In this document: positions 37,620-45,325 of the stretch, in pieces | Layout of the letters: every line of letters begins with the position of its first letter | Position numbering within the stretch: the stretch's first letter is position 1 | Origin: Aliidiomarina iranensis | GTDB taxonomy: Bacteria; Pseudomonadota; Gammaproteobacteria; Enterobacterales; Alteromonadaceae | Length of the DNA stretch: 64,000 nucleotides | Assembly (NCBI RefSeq): GCF_003987135.1 | Contig: NZ_PIPJ01000002.1 | Span: forward strand, 62,001 to 126,000 | Reading direction: 5' to 3' | Program-made: the position numbers and the translations under genes | The notes under the pieces: generated by a model | The model's input: the letters and a program-made list of their open reading frames with translations, nothing else | Databases searched by the model: none | Told to the model about the DNA's origin: nothing

Positions 37620-38493
37620 GGGGAACCGCTTGCGATGCTTCCGCTAAGGTTTTTCCCAAGTTAAATTGCTGGTCGTAAGCAAGCAGGGTGCAGGCCATAA
37701 CGCTGGTTTCTTGATCACCTTTGTGTTTAACCACCATGCGCGAGCTTGCACACATCATAGCATCAGGATTAACACCGAGAATGCCCCAGCACTCTGTGGT
37801 GATTTCCGGAACCGGAGCGCTCTCATCCATTTCCGGGAAAAGAACCAAGTGTTGTTCATCCCACGCATTTAATGGTATGGCTAAATCGGCAAAGAGCTTT
37901 TCATACCCTTGGCGAAGGTCATCTTCATTTTCGCCCCAGCGCGTGCGGCCTGCTACATCAATTTGAAAGCCACTTTCCGCAAGCCATTGCATCCCTTCGA
38001 TCATAGGCTGCCAAGAGCCACTACCGCGTTCCTCTTCATGCAAAGCTTGGGAATGATGATCAATACTGATGCGCATGGTTATTTTATTTGGAAAGGCTTT
38101 GTTCAGAGCAATTAGCCGCTGTTGTAGGCGCGGTTTAAAGCGCATGGCATTGGTGAGCACGAGCACGGAAAAACCATGTTCAAGGGTAGTGCTTAAGATA
38201 TCAGCCATTTTCGGATTTAAGAAAGGTTCACCACCCGTGAAGCCAATTTCTTTAGTGGGTAAATTACTTTGCTTGATTTCATTTAAATAGGGCTCAACAT
38301 CAGAAACCTCGAGATAAACTAATCGATCGTTATCCGGCGATGATTCAATGTAGCAATTTTCACAGGTTAAATTGCATCGTGTACCAGTATTAAACCAGAG
38401 CGTGTGCAGGTTTTTCAGCTCAACAGTTGCTCGTTTTTCGCCCTTTGCGGTTAATTTTGGGTCTTTAAATTTTGGGCGTTCGGTTACTTCCAC
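37561..38493 (-). CDS. Radical SAM protein with SPASM-like C-terminal cysteines
   Basis: A 310-residue radical SAM enzyme. The 4Fe-4S/SAM motif CNLTCENC stands near residues 41-48, followed by GFTGGEPFLNP (the GGEP SAM-contact) near 84-94. The C-terminal third has further cysteines (CWGILGVNPDAMMC, CTLL, CAKFCVLGGGSC), which could hold one or two auxiliary clusters as in SPASM/twitch proteins. It is not the arsenosugar enzyme ArsS, whose N-terminal motif differs. Its 3' end overlaps the DUF2064 gene by 59 bases on the opposite strand. Substrate is unknown; context suggests a sugar, nucleoside or peptide modification. Confidence 0.85.
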   Translation of the reverse strand: MEVTERPKFKDPKLTAKGEKRATVELKNLHTLWFNTGTRCNLTCENCYIESSPDNDRLVYLEVSDVEPYLNEIKQSNLPTKEIGFTGGEPFLNPKMADILSTTLEHGFSVLVLTNAMRFKPRLQQRLIALNKAFPNKITMRISIDHHSQALHEEERGSGSWQPMIEGMQWLAESGFQIDVAGRTRWGENEDDLRQGYEKLFADLAIPLNAWDEQHLVLFPEMDESAPVPEITTECWGILGVNPDAMMCASSRMVVKHKGDQETSVMACTLLAYDQQFNLGKTLAEASQAVPLNHPHCAKFCVLGGGSCSA

Positions 38494-38659
38494 GTTAATA
38501 TCTCCAAATCCTAGCGTGTTTTTCGGTGTGCTACTCGCTAATTCTATGTTGCCGATAAACTCGAGAAAAATAGTATGTCAGGGTGAATCTATTGGAACAA
38601 GCGATAACTAACTCATACAATGGCATTATCGATTGAGATCAATTTGGGAAGTTTAGTTT

Positions 38660-39223
38660 TTGCATTCAACAACACAACACAAATACTTTGATATTAATTT
38701 TAGCCTTACCCGCAAACGAATGAAAAACATACGTTTACGGGTTGTTGCACCAAAGGGAGAGGTGAAAGTTTCTGCACCTCACCGCGTGCAATTAAGTGTT
38801 GTGCTTGATTTTGTTGCAGAGAAACAAAATTGGATTCGCCAACACCAAGCGCAAATTAAAGATCTTATGCAAGCTGAACCAACTCCAGAGCCTGATTTAG
38901 AGCCTTTAAGAGCGGCGATGAAGCAACGTGTATCTGAGCTGTTACCAGTTTGGGAGCAACGCTTGCAAGTTAAAGCCAGCGGTTTTGGTGTACGCAAGAT
39001 GAAAACCCGTTGGGGTAGTTGCAACGTTCGCAGCAAAAAAATATGGCTGAGTTTAGCGTTAGCTGCAAAAGAACCAGATTTACTCGAATATGTGCTAGTT
39101 CATGAACTCGTGCACTTATTGGAAACTGGGCATAATGCTCGATTCTATGGATTTATGGATGAATACATGCCGGATTGGCGAGAAAAGCATAAAAGGTTAA
39201 ACCCGCGCTCACGTGTGCTGTGA
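38660..39223 (+). CDS. YgjP-like zinc metallopeptidase (M48/DUF45 family)
   Basis: A 187-residue protein of the YgjP/SprT-like group. The zinc motif is HELVHLLETGHN (near residues 151-162), with a downstream DEYMPDW. The conserved KTRWGSCNVRSKKIWLSLAL stretch precedes it. Translation appears to begin at a TTG (GGGAAG 8 bases upstream), because the family N-terminus (FSLTRKRMKNIRLRV) starts before the first in-frame ATG. It is convergent with amt. Cellular role unknown. Confidence 0.85.
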   Translation: MHSTTQHKYFDINFSLTRKRMKNIRLRVVAPKGEVKVSAPHRVQLSVVLDFVAEKQNWIRQHQAQIKDLMQAEPTPEPDLEPLRAAMKQRVSELLPVWEQRLQVKASGFGVRKMKTRWGSCNVRSKKIWLSLALAAKEPDLLEYVLVHELVHLLETGHNARFYGFMDEYMPDWREKHKRLNPRSRVL

Positions 39224-39230
39224 ACGCGGG
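39202..39230. terminator. Hairpin between convergent ygjP-like and amt genes
   Basis: CCCGCG...CGCGGG with an inner CAC/GTG pair spans the stop codon of the metallopeptidase gene. There is no U-tract. Probably a shared weak terminator. Confidence 0.4.
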
Positions 39231-39238
39231 CAATATCG

Positions 39239-40426
39239 CTATTCTGATTTACTATTGACGAATTCTGGGTATGCAGCGATACCGCAATCCGTTAAATCGC
39301 CACCTAAATATTCGTTTTCCATACTTACCCGAATACCCAGAGTTTTCTTTAATATCCACCATACTGCAAAGCTTGCGCTAAATACCCATGCAAAGATGAC
39401 ACCAGCGCCATAAAGCTGGGCGGTAATGCTGGCTTCAGTGTTGCTTAATGGCACCAAGAGTAGGCCATACAAACCGGCAATCCCATGCACAGAAATAGCG
39501 CCTACTGGATCATCGAGGCGTAGTCTATCCAGTACGATAATGGCGATCACCACTAAAATGCCGGCTCCTGCACCGATCGAGCAGGCTAAAACAGCACTTG
39601 GGCTTGCAGGATCAGCAGTAATCGCAACTAACCCAGCTAAAGCGCCGTTTAATATCATGGTGAGATCGGCTTTTTGCCATACAAAACGCATCGTGAGAAA
39701 AGCTGCAAGGGCTCCACAAGCGGCAGCTGCATTGGTATTTACAAAAATAAGCGCGATTGCATCAGCGTTGCCAGCCCCGGTGAGTTGTAATTGCGAGCCG
39801 CCATTAAACCCAAACCAACCAAACCAGAGGATAAATGTGCCTAAAGTAGCTAATGGCATATTGGCGCCGGGGATAGCATAGATTTCACCGTTTTTACCAT
39901 ATTTACCTCTTCGCGAGCCAAGTAAGAGCACGCCAGCTAGAGCGGCAGCGGCCCCCGCCATATGAACAATTCCGGAACCGGCGAAATCACTAAAACCAGC
40001 TTCGCTTAAAAAGCCGCCACCCCATGTCCATGAGCCTTCTAACGGATAAATCACACTGGAAAGCACCACACAAAAAATCAGAAAGCTAGTAAGTTTCATG
40101 CGCTCAGCAACGGCCCCTGAAACAATCGACATGGCTGTAGCTACAAACACCATTTGAAAGAAAAAATCAGCGTCTTTACTGTGGCTCTCGATATCCGGCT
40201 GGCCATACATTAATTCATAGCCAAAAAGCAGAAAGCATGTACAGGCAATGGCATACAATAAAATATTCTTAACTAAAATTTCAGAGGTGTTTTTGCTCCG
40301 AACTAAGCCCGCTTCTAGCATGGAGAAGCCCGCAGCCATCCACATTACAAGAGCGGCACTGATGAGTAGATAAAACGTATCGAGGGCATAATTAATTTCT
40401 AAAAAGCGTGCGTCTAAATTTTCCAT
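39239..40426 (-). CDS. amt: Ammonium transporter (AmtB family)
   Basis: An inner-membrane ammonium/ammonia channel of 395 residues with eleven predicted helices. The ATG at 40426 follows GAGGAGA by 6 bases. The conduction-path twin histidines are seen in GIVHMAGAAAAL and ISVHGIAGLYG. The gene follows glnK by 10 bases; the glnK stop overlaps the amt ribosome-binding site, the classic glnK-amtB arrangement in which the PII trimer plugs the channel when nitrogen is plentiful. Transcription is probably from the sigma-54 site upstream of glnK. Confidence 0.95.
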   Translation of the reverse strand: MENLDARFLEINYALDTFYLLISAALVMWMAAGFSMLEAGLVRSKNTSEILVKNILLYAIACTCFLLFGYELMYGQPDIESHSKDADFFFQMVFVATAMSIVSGAVAERMKLTSFLIFCVVLSSVIYPLEGSWTWGGGFLSEAGFSDFAGSGIVHMAGAAAALAGVLLLGSRRGKYGKNGEIYAIPGANMPLATLGTFILWFGWFGFNGGSQLQLTGAGNADAIALIFVNTNAAAACGALAAFLTMRFVWQKADLTMILNGALAGLVAITADPASPSAVLACSIGAGAGILVVIAIIVLDRLRLDDPVGAISVHGIAGLYGLLLVPLSNTEASITAQLYGAGVIFAWVFSASFAVWWILKKTLGIRVSMENEYLGGDLTDCGIAAYPEFVNSKSE

Positions 40427-40436
40427 AATAATCTCC

Positions 40437-40775
40437 TCAAATGGCTGCTGCACCAGTTTCGCCGGTGCGAATTCGGATTACCTGAGCAATTGGCATCACA
40501 AAAATTTTTCCATCGCCGGTATTGCCGGTGTGGCCAGATATTTGAATGGCTTCAACAATAGCGTTGGTTTGATCATCTTCGGCTGCGATATCGATGCGAA
40601 TTTTTGGTAAGAACTCGGTTTGGTATTCAGCGCCTCGATACATCGCACTGTGGCCTTTTTGTCGCCCGAAACCGCGTACTTCTGTAATTGTCATACCCTT
40701 ACAACCAAGTTCTGTTAGGGCATCGCGCACATCCGATAGTTTTGCCGGTTTAATAATTGCAGTAATTAATTGCAT
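40437..40775 (-). CDS. glnK: PII nitrogen regulatory protein
   Basis: A 112-residue signal trimer sensing ATP/ADP and 2-oxoglutarate. The T-loop YRGAEYQTEFLPK has the uridylylatable Tyr51 in the canonical position, and the C-terminal ATP-site signature TGNTGDGKIFV is complete. GlnK rather than GlnB is inferred from its linkage to amt and from the upstream sigma-54-type promoter. The start is preceded by a purine-rich site (ggaaaagc). Confidence 0.95.
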   Translation of the reverse strand: MQLITAIIKPAKLSDVRDALTELGCKGMTITEVRGFGRQKGHSAMYRGAEYQTEFLPKIRIDIAAEDDQTNAIVEAIQISGHTGNTGDGKIFVMPIAQVIRIRTGETGAAAI

Positions 40776-40872
40776 GAGCTTTTCCTCTTGGGGGAGTGAT
40801 TTTTACCCCTAGCGGCGAGCTTTGTATGTATCAGGCTCATTCAATGCTTAATCGCTAGGTTAAAAATAGAGC

Positions 40873-40888
40873 AGCAATTCTTGTGCCA
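40873..40888 (-). promoter_or_regulatory. Sigma-54 (RpoN) promoter of glnK-amt
   Basis: Read on the minus strand, TGGCACAAGAATTGCT matches the RpoN consensus TGGCAC-N5-TTGCW with exact GG/GC spacing. It lies about 98 bases upstream of the glnK start. NtrC-like half sites (TGGTGCA at 40982-40988, TTGCACC at 41026-41032) stand about 100-150 bases further up, where an enhancer would be expected; neither is a full palindrome. Confidence 0.8.
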
Positions 40889-41074
40889 AGTATTTAATTT
40901 ATTGGAATTGTTGAATAATTGTGTATTTCAGTGCGAGAGTGCTTTAAGCTTTTTTCTTTGCAACTTCGGTTTTGTGCAATTTGGTGCAAATGTTGTGTGC
41001 CAGTTAAGTGCGTGTAATCAATTATTGCACCGACTTAGGGCGCTGATTTTGTTTGCTTATTTTGAGGCGTGATT

Positions 41075-41110
41075 TTGGAGATAGTGCGTGATCTTGGAGA
41101 TAGTGCGTGA
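41075..41110 (+). repeat. Tandem duplication of a ribosome-binding site and GTG start
   Basis: The 17-base unit TTGGAGATAGTGCGTGA occurs twice with a 19-base period (41075-41091 and 41094-41110). Each copy has GGAGA and a GTG. The second GTG (41107) starts the lipid kinase; the first (41088) opens an 11-codon out-of-frame ORF ending TAA at 41121-41123. Confidence 0.8.
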
Positions 41111-42117
41111 GTTCAGCGAGTAATACCGCAAGTACTGCAACGGATATCGCGGTTGCAACCGCTGCTCTTGGGAAAAACAGAGCGTGTTCTGAAGTTACCG
41201 GCAATGCGGATAAACATCAGTGCCGCAAAGTATTAGTGCTGGTAAACCCACTTGCGAGCAAACGCCGGCAGCGCCTTTTGCATGAGCTGATCCAGCAGCT
41301 TGATGGGCGCAATATTTTTTATTCTTACTTCGAAACCTTGCCGCAGGTAGAACAAACTATTGTAGCTGTGGCGAGTTTGGCGCGTGAATGTAACGAAGCA
41401 ATAGTGCTTGGCGGCGATGGCACATTGCATCAAGCGGTGAATGCACTGATTGAATATCGCATGCCCATAGGTTATATCCCTTGTGGCACCGGTAATGATT
41501 TTGCGCGGTACTGGTTCGCCGATGATATGCCACAATCGGATGCTGCATGGGTAGCTCAGGCTTTAGATACGGAAACGCAAGTTATCGATGTTGGCCAAGC
41601 GGGCTCCCGTTACTTTATTAATGTTGCAGGTGTAGGCTTTGATGGCGAACTTGTAAAACGCATGAATAATAGAAAATTTTTCTGGCCGAAGTTGAGTTAT
41701 TTGTTGGCTGCATTGCAAGCCATTAGTAGTTATCAAGCAATACCTTTCAACCTGAGCAAGAGCCAGCAAAAAGTGGTTGCGTTGGGAGCTCGCTCTGGGT
41801 TTCTGTTTACTTTGGCGAATAGCCAATTCTTCGGGGCTGGCATGCATATTGCGCCCCATGCCCGTTTAAATGATGGGCGTTTAGCCTATTGTTTTGTAGA
41901 AAAGTGCAACTGGTTCGCTCGTTTTTCTATCTTGAAACGCGTGGGGCAAGGTACGCATAGTGATTTGGCTAAAGTGCACTGCGGCCAACTAAACGCAGTG
42001 CAGGTAACAACAGAAAACCTTCCGGTACAAGCGGATGGCGAATACATTGGTACAACACCCATGATATTTCGCAGTATTCCAGCGGCCATTTTATTACGTG
42101 GCAGGCGTAACCTCTAG
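41107..42117 (+). CDS. Diacylglycerol/lipid kinase (YegS/DagK-like)
   Basis: A 336-residue cytosolic or membrane-associated lipid kinase of the DAGK_cat family. The nucleotide loop GGDGTLHQAVNAL stands near residue 104, VNPLASKRRQRLL near 45, and IPCGTGNDFARYW near 125, with VGFDGELVKRM further on. The C-terminal domain has the usual VQADGEYIGTTP. About 35 Ala/Thr/Ser-rich residues precede the domain. GTG start within a duplicated initiation region. The 3' end overlaps the convergent DUF3080 gene by 24 bases. Substrate (diacylglycerol, phosphatidylglycerol or other) is not decided by sequence. Confidence 0.88.
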   Translation: MSSASNTASTATDIAVATAALGKNRACSEVTGNADKHQCRKVLVLVNPLASKRRQRLLHELIQQLDGRNIFYSYFETLPQVEQTIVAVASLARECNEAIVLGGDGTLHQAVNALIEYRMPIGYIPCGTGNDFARYWFADDMPQSDAAWVAQALDTETQVIDVGQAGSRYFINVAGVGFDGELVKRMNNRKFFWPKLSYLLAALQAISSYQAIPFNLSKSQQKVVALGARSGFLFTLANSQFFGAGMHIAPHARLNDGRLAYCFVEKCNWFARFSILKRVGQGTHSDLAKVHCGQLNAVQVTTENLPVQADGEYIGTTPMIFRSIPAAILLRGRRNL

Positions 42118-43170
42118 TTGGCAAGAAGCGAGAAATTCTTGCCAGCGCTCGGCATGCTCGCGGGCCAAAATCCGATTTTTTGCCGCGAGGCTTTGTTCAT
42201 CACTGATTTCTATTAAATAGCTATGCCATTCAGAAGCCGATACCTGCGCTAGTATTTGAGGTAATACGCTGTTTATTTGTCGTTGATACCGATCCCAACG
42301 TGCTAGGGCAGGTTGGAGTTGCTCAATCCACATTGAGTTTAAAATATTTTGCATATACTCGGCGTTTTGCGGGCGATACTGCTCAGGCATATTAGCACTG
42401 CAGCCCAATGCTTCGGCGGCTCCGCTGAGTTGTTGATTTAGGGCGGCTAACCAGGCTACAACGTGTTGCTGCGTGCGTAATAACTCAGGAATAGCTCGGC
42501 TAGTGCCAAGTGTTTGCATGTGTAGTTGCCATTCTCCCTTATTCACGTGGTTTTGTTCGGGCGTTGCTTGAACTTCAGTGAATAGGGTGGTGAAGTAGTT
42601 TAGTGCGGCAATCACTTCAGCAATGTTTGTGCTTTCTTTTACTGATAAGGTATCTCGTGCAGGGCGGAAGGTATCGCGTACCGCGGGTTCACTCGACCAA
42701 AACCGATCGATCCAAAGCGGCAAATGCTCGATTTTTTCAGCTAATGCAAGCTCTAAGGTTGCAGCCATGTTTGATTCTGCTACTTCGGGTAGTTGCAAAC
42801 ATTCTTTTAACGCAGGAATCATTTCAATTTCGTAAAGAACCCGTGCTTGCACCGATTGCACCCGCCCCATAGAGCTATTTCGTTGAGCGATAAGCTGGCC
42901 AGCTCGGCAGCGATTTAGCCGCATACTGGCTAGCAAGCCAATATTGCCCTCTGGAATATCTTGGCGAACATCGCTAATGCCTGGTTGCAAAGGAAAGTTC
43001 GGCAGCTCTTCGGGCACCGGTGCCACATCAGAGAGCCGCTCAATGCGTGTTTGATAATCTGCAAAAACCTTTTCTACGCCACCACCAAAGCAGCTAGCTA
43101 AAAACAAGCTGAGTGCTACGATGGCAATGCTTTTGCTGATCCTTTGCGGTAAACTTTGCTTATTCATCAT
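42094..43170 (-). CDS. DUF3080 family lipoprotein
   Basis: A 358-residue protein recognised as DUF3080 by its N-terminal lipoprotein signal (ALSLFLASCFGGG), YQTRIERL and IGLLASMRLNRCRAGQLIAQRNSSMGRV. Mostly helical after the Cys. Probably exported and lipid-anchored. The family is limited to gammaproteobacteria and uncharacterised. The gene is convergent with the lipid kinase and overlaps its last 24 bases; it is divergent from riboflavin synthase over 54 bases. Confidence 0.82.
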   Translation of the reverse strand: MMNKQSLPQRISKSIAIVALSLFLASCFGGGVEKVFADYQTRIERLSDVAPVPEELPNFPLQPGISDVRQDIPEGNIGLLASMRLNRCRAGQLIAQRNSSMGRVQSVQARVLYEIEMIPALKECLQLPEVAESNMAATLELALAEKIEHLPLWIDRFWSSEPAVRDTFRPARDTLSVKESTNIAEVIAALNYFTTLFTEVQATPEQNHVNKGEWQLHMQTLGTSRAIPELLRTQQHVVAWLAALNQQLSGAAEALGCSANMPEQYRPQNAEYMQNILNSMWIEQLQPALARWDRYQRQINSVLPQILAQVSASEWHSYLIEISDEQSLAAKNRILAREHAERWQEFLASCQLEVTPAT

Positions 43171-43224
43171 GGCTGTTATCGCTTCAATAACTATTAATCA
43201 CACCAATATTAGCATGGGATATAT

Positions 43225-43845
43225 ATGTTCACGGGTATAGTTCAAACGAAAGCTGTAGTTAACACGATCACTGATCAAGGGCAATTTCGCCGCCTTGAAC
43301 TTAAAGTTGGCAGTGAATATTTGGCTAATGTGGAAACCGGCGCCAGTATTGCGATTAATGGTTGCTGCCTTACTGTGGTGAAATTTACGCAAACTACGCC
43401 CGAAGCGCTGGTTTGTTTTGATGTGATTGATGAAACATTGCGGCTTACGAACTTGGGTGGGTTGCAACAGGGTAGTGAAGTCAATTTTGAGCGCTCGTTA
43501 AGTTTTGGTAGTGAGTTGGGTGGGCATATAGTTTCTGGGCATATTCACACCACCGCAACGTTAAGCAAACGTATCGATAGCGAAAATAACTGCCGAATGC
43601 TGCTCACGCTGGAACCGAAATGGTTGGAATACATTTTGGCTAAGGGCTTTGTAGCCATTGATGGTGCCAGTTTAACGGTGGGCGAAGTAACGGAAAATGG
43701 ATTTTGGTTGCATTTAATACCGGAAACCTTGGCGTTAACTATTCTAGGCGATGCCCAAGAGGGACAAAAAATTAATATAGAAGCTGACCAGCAAACCATA
43801 ACGATTGTTGAAACAGTAAAGCGAGTGCTAGCGCAAAAGCTATAG
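43225..43845 (+). CDS. ribE: Riboflavin synthase, alpha subunit
   Basis: Dismutates two 6,7-dimethyl-8-ribityllumazine molecules to riboflavin. The 206-residue protein starts with the diagnostic MFTGIVQ and holds the two lumazine-binding barrels, each with its own signature: GASIAINGCCLTVV with FERSL (about residues 37-90), and GFVAIDGASLTV with IPETL (about 133-172). The C-terminal helix VETVKRVLAQKL mediates trimer formation. It is separate from the other rib genes, as often when FMN supply is regulated elsewhere; no FMN riboswitch is visible in the 54 bases before it. Confidence 0.95.
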   Translation: MFTGIVQTKAVVNTITDQGQFRRLELKVGSEYLANVETGASIAINGCCLTVVKFTQTTPEALVCFDVIDETLRLTNLGGLQQGSEVNFERSLSFGSELGGHIVSGHIHTTATLSKRIDSENNCRMLLTLEPKWLEYILAKGFVAIDGASLTVGEVTENGFWLHLIPETLALTILGDAQEGQKINIEADQQTITIVETVKRVLAQKL

Positions 43846-43898
43846 GCAACAGTGGAAGCGTTTAAGGTAAGAATATTGAACTTAGTGCCAGCATAAAA

Positions 43899-44108
43899 TC
43901 AGTAGTATTGTTCGTCGTCTGAGCTTATTTGCAAATGGAAACGGTCATCACCGGCGTCGCGATATAAACGAAGATAAATAACACCGCCGCAGGCGCGGCA
44001 TTCATCATCGTAATTTTGTTGTTCTTCCGACAAATCAACATCGAGATGTATATTGTGCCCACAGTGCGGGCAGTGCACTTTTGTATCGTGAATTTTTTCA
44101 GTGTTCAT
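43899..44108 (-). CDS. CPXCG-motif cysteine-rich small protein
   Basis: A 69-residue probable zinc-ribbon protein. CPHCG (residues 14-18) and CRACGG (37-42) give two CxxC pairs, followed by an acidic tail. It matches the CPXCG cysteine-rich family common in gammaproteobacteria, with no known function. Its ATG is preceded by AAGGAG. Monocistronic. Confidence 0.82.
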   Translation of the reverse strand: MNTEKIHDTKVHCPHCGHNIHLDVDLSEEQQNYDDECRACGGVIYLRLYRDAGDDRFHLQISSDDEQYY

Positions 44109-44264
44109 ACCAACTCCTTATGGCTGCTTACAACACCGCTAAAATGTTTAAACGATGTATCTTTTAACTATAGCAATAGCTTGTGTAATTGCTGAGGCAG
44201 TCGCCATAAAGCTCGCTAACTTGTGGTGATATCACATGTTTTTTCTCGAAATTAGGCATACTCA

Positions 44265-45170
44265 TTGAATAATCTAATCGCACCGCTATTATTTGGGCAG
44301 CTTGCAGCGCTCACTGCTGCTTTTTGTTGGGCTCTGGCTACCCTGATGTACAGCCGGAGTAGCCATCATTTGAGCTCGGCTCAATTAAATTTAGTAAAAG
44401 GCATGGTGGCCTCGCCACTGCTGTTACTGGGCATGTGGCTATTTGCCGATACGAATATGTTGCAGTGGCAAAGCACGCCATTCTTGTTGCTGTTACTAAG
44501 TGGCGTGATTGGCATTACCGTGGGCGATACTTGCTACTTTTCAGCGTTGCGCCGTTTAGGGCCTGCTCATACCATTCTATTTGAATATTTAGCCCCACCA
44601 TTCGCAGCTTTAATAGCTTGGCTAGTGTTGAGTGAGCGCATGAGCCTCATGGAGGTTGTTGCAGCTGTTATCGTGATCTCGGGGGTTCTGTTAGTGTTAA
44701 CTGAGCGGCAGCCAGTAGCAGGCATAAAGTTAAGCCGTTCAGGGTTGATGTTCGCCGTGGCCGCCGCTCTGTGCCAAGCGGTTGGCCTTGTTATGGCGTT
44801 TTATGCGTTTCAGAACTTTAATGTAAATGCACTACAGGCAGCGATGCTTAGATTAGTGGCAGGAACTGCTGTACTCACGTTAGCGTTGTTACTGATTAAG
44901 CCGAAAATGTTAAAGCAAACTTGGGGAGCAGTGCAAAAAACACGAAAATCCGTGCTGATAACCGCCATTCTGTTGGGAACATTTATGGCTATTTGGCTGC
45001 AGCAAATTGCCATTGCTTATGTAACGCCAGGAATTGCGCAAACTTTGCTTTCAACAGCGCCGTTATTCATGCTTGGATTAAACATTTTTCGTGGCCGACC
45101 CGTGAGCTTTCGGGCGCTTTTAGGAACGCTGGTTGCAATGCTTGGAATTGGTTTACTATTCCTACGTTAG
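44265..45170 (+). CDS. DMT-family (EamA) transporter
   Basis: A second ten-helix EamA exporter of 301 residues in two repeats (about residues 8-145 and 155-298). It differs clearly in sequence from the one at 10.6-11.5 kb. GVIGITVGDTCYFSALRRLGPAHTILFEYLAPPFAALIAW is a typical EamA1 core. The reading frame begins with TTG (AGG 8 bases upstream); no in-frame ATG precedes the first helix. Substrate unknown. It precedes thrS by 155 bases, probably in a separate transcript. Confidence 0.83.
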   Translation: MNNLIAPLLFGQLAALTAAFCWALATLMYSRSSHHLSSAQLNLVKGMVASPLLLLGMWLFADTNMLQWQSTPFLLLLLSGVIGITVGDTCYFSALRRLGPAHTILFEYLAPPFAALIAWLVLSERMSLMEVVAAVIVISGVLLVLTERQPVAGIKLSRSGLMFAVAAALCQAVGLVMAFYAFQNFNVNALQAAMLRLVAGTAVLTLALLLIKPKMLKQTWGAVQKTRKSVLITAILLGTFMAIWLQQIAIAYVTPGIAQTLLSTAPLFMLGLNIFRGRPVSFRALLGTLVAMLGIGLLFLR

Positions 45171-45325
45171 GCCTCACTTAATAGCCTGAAAGCGTTGCCT
45201 CAAAGAGCCGATTTAGCTATAGTTGCTCACCTTATAAAATAATCTTAATTAATCGGTTCATTGCAATCGAAATCACTCATACAAGTGGCACTTGGTAGGT
45301 GTCACCACTGTTGAAAGGAATAAGC

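Noticed and set aside
37561-38493. Arsenosugar radical SAM enzyme ArsS
   Set aside because: The CxxxCxxC surroundings and C-terminal cysteine pattern differ from ArsS, and no arsM methyltransferase is nearby.
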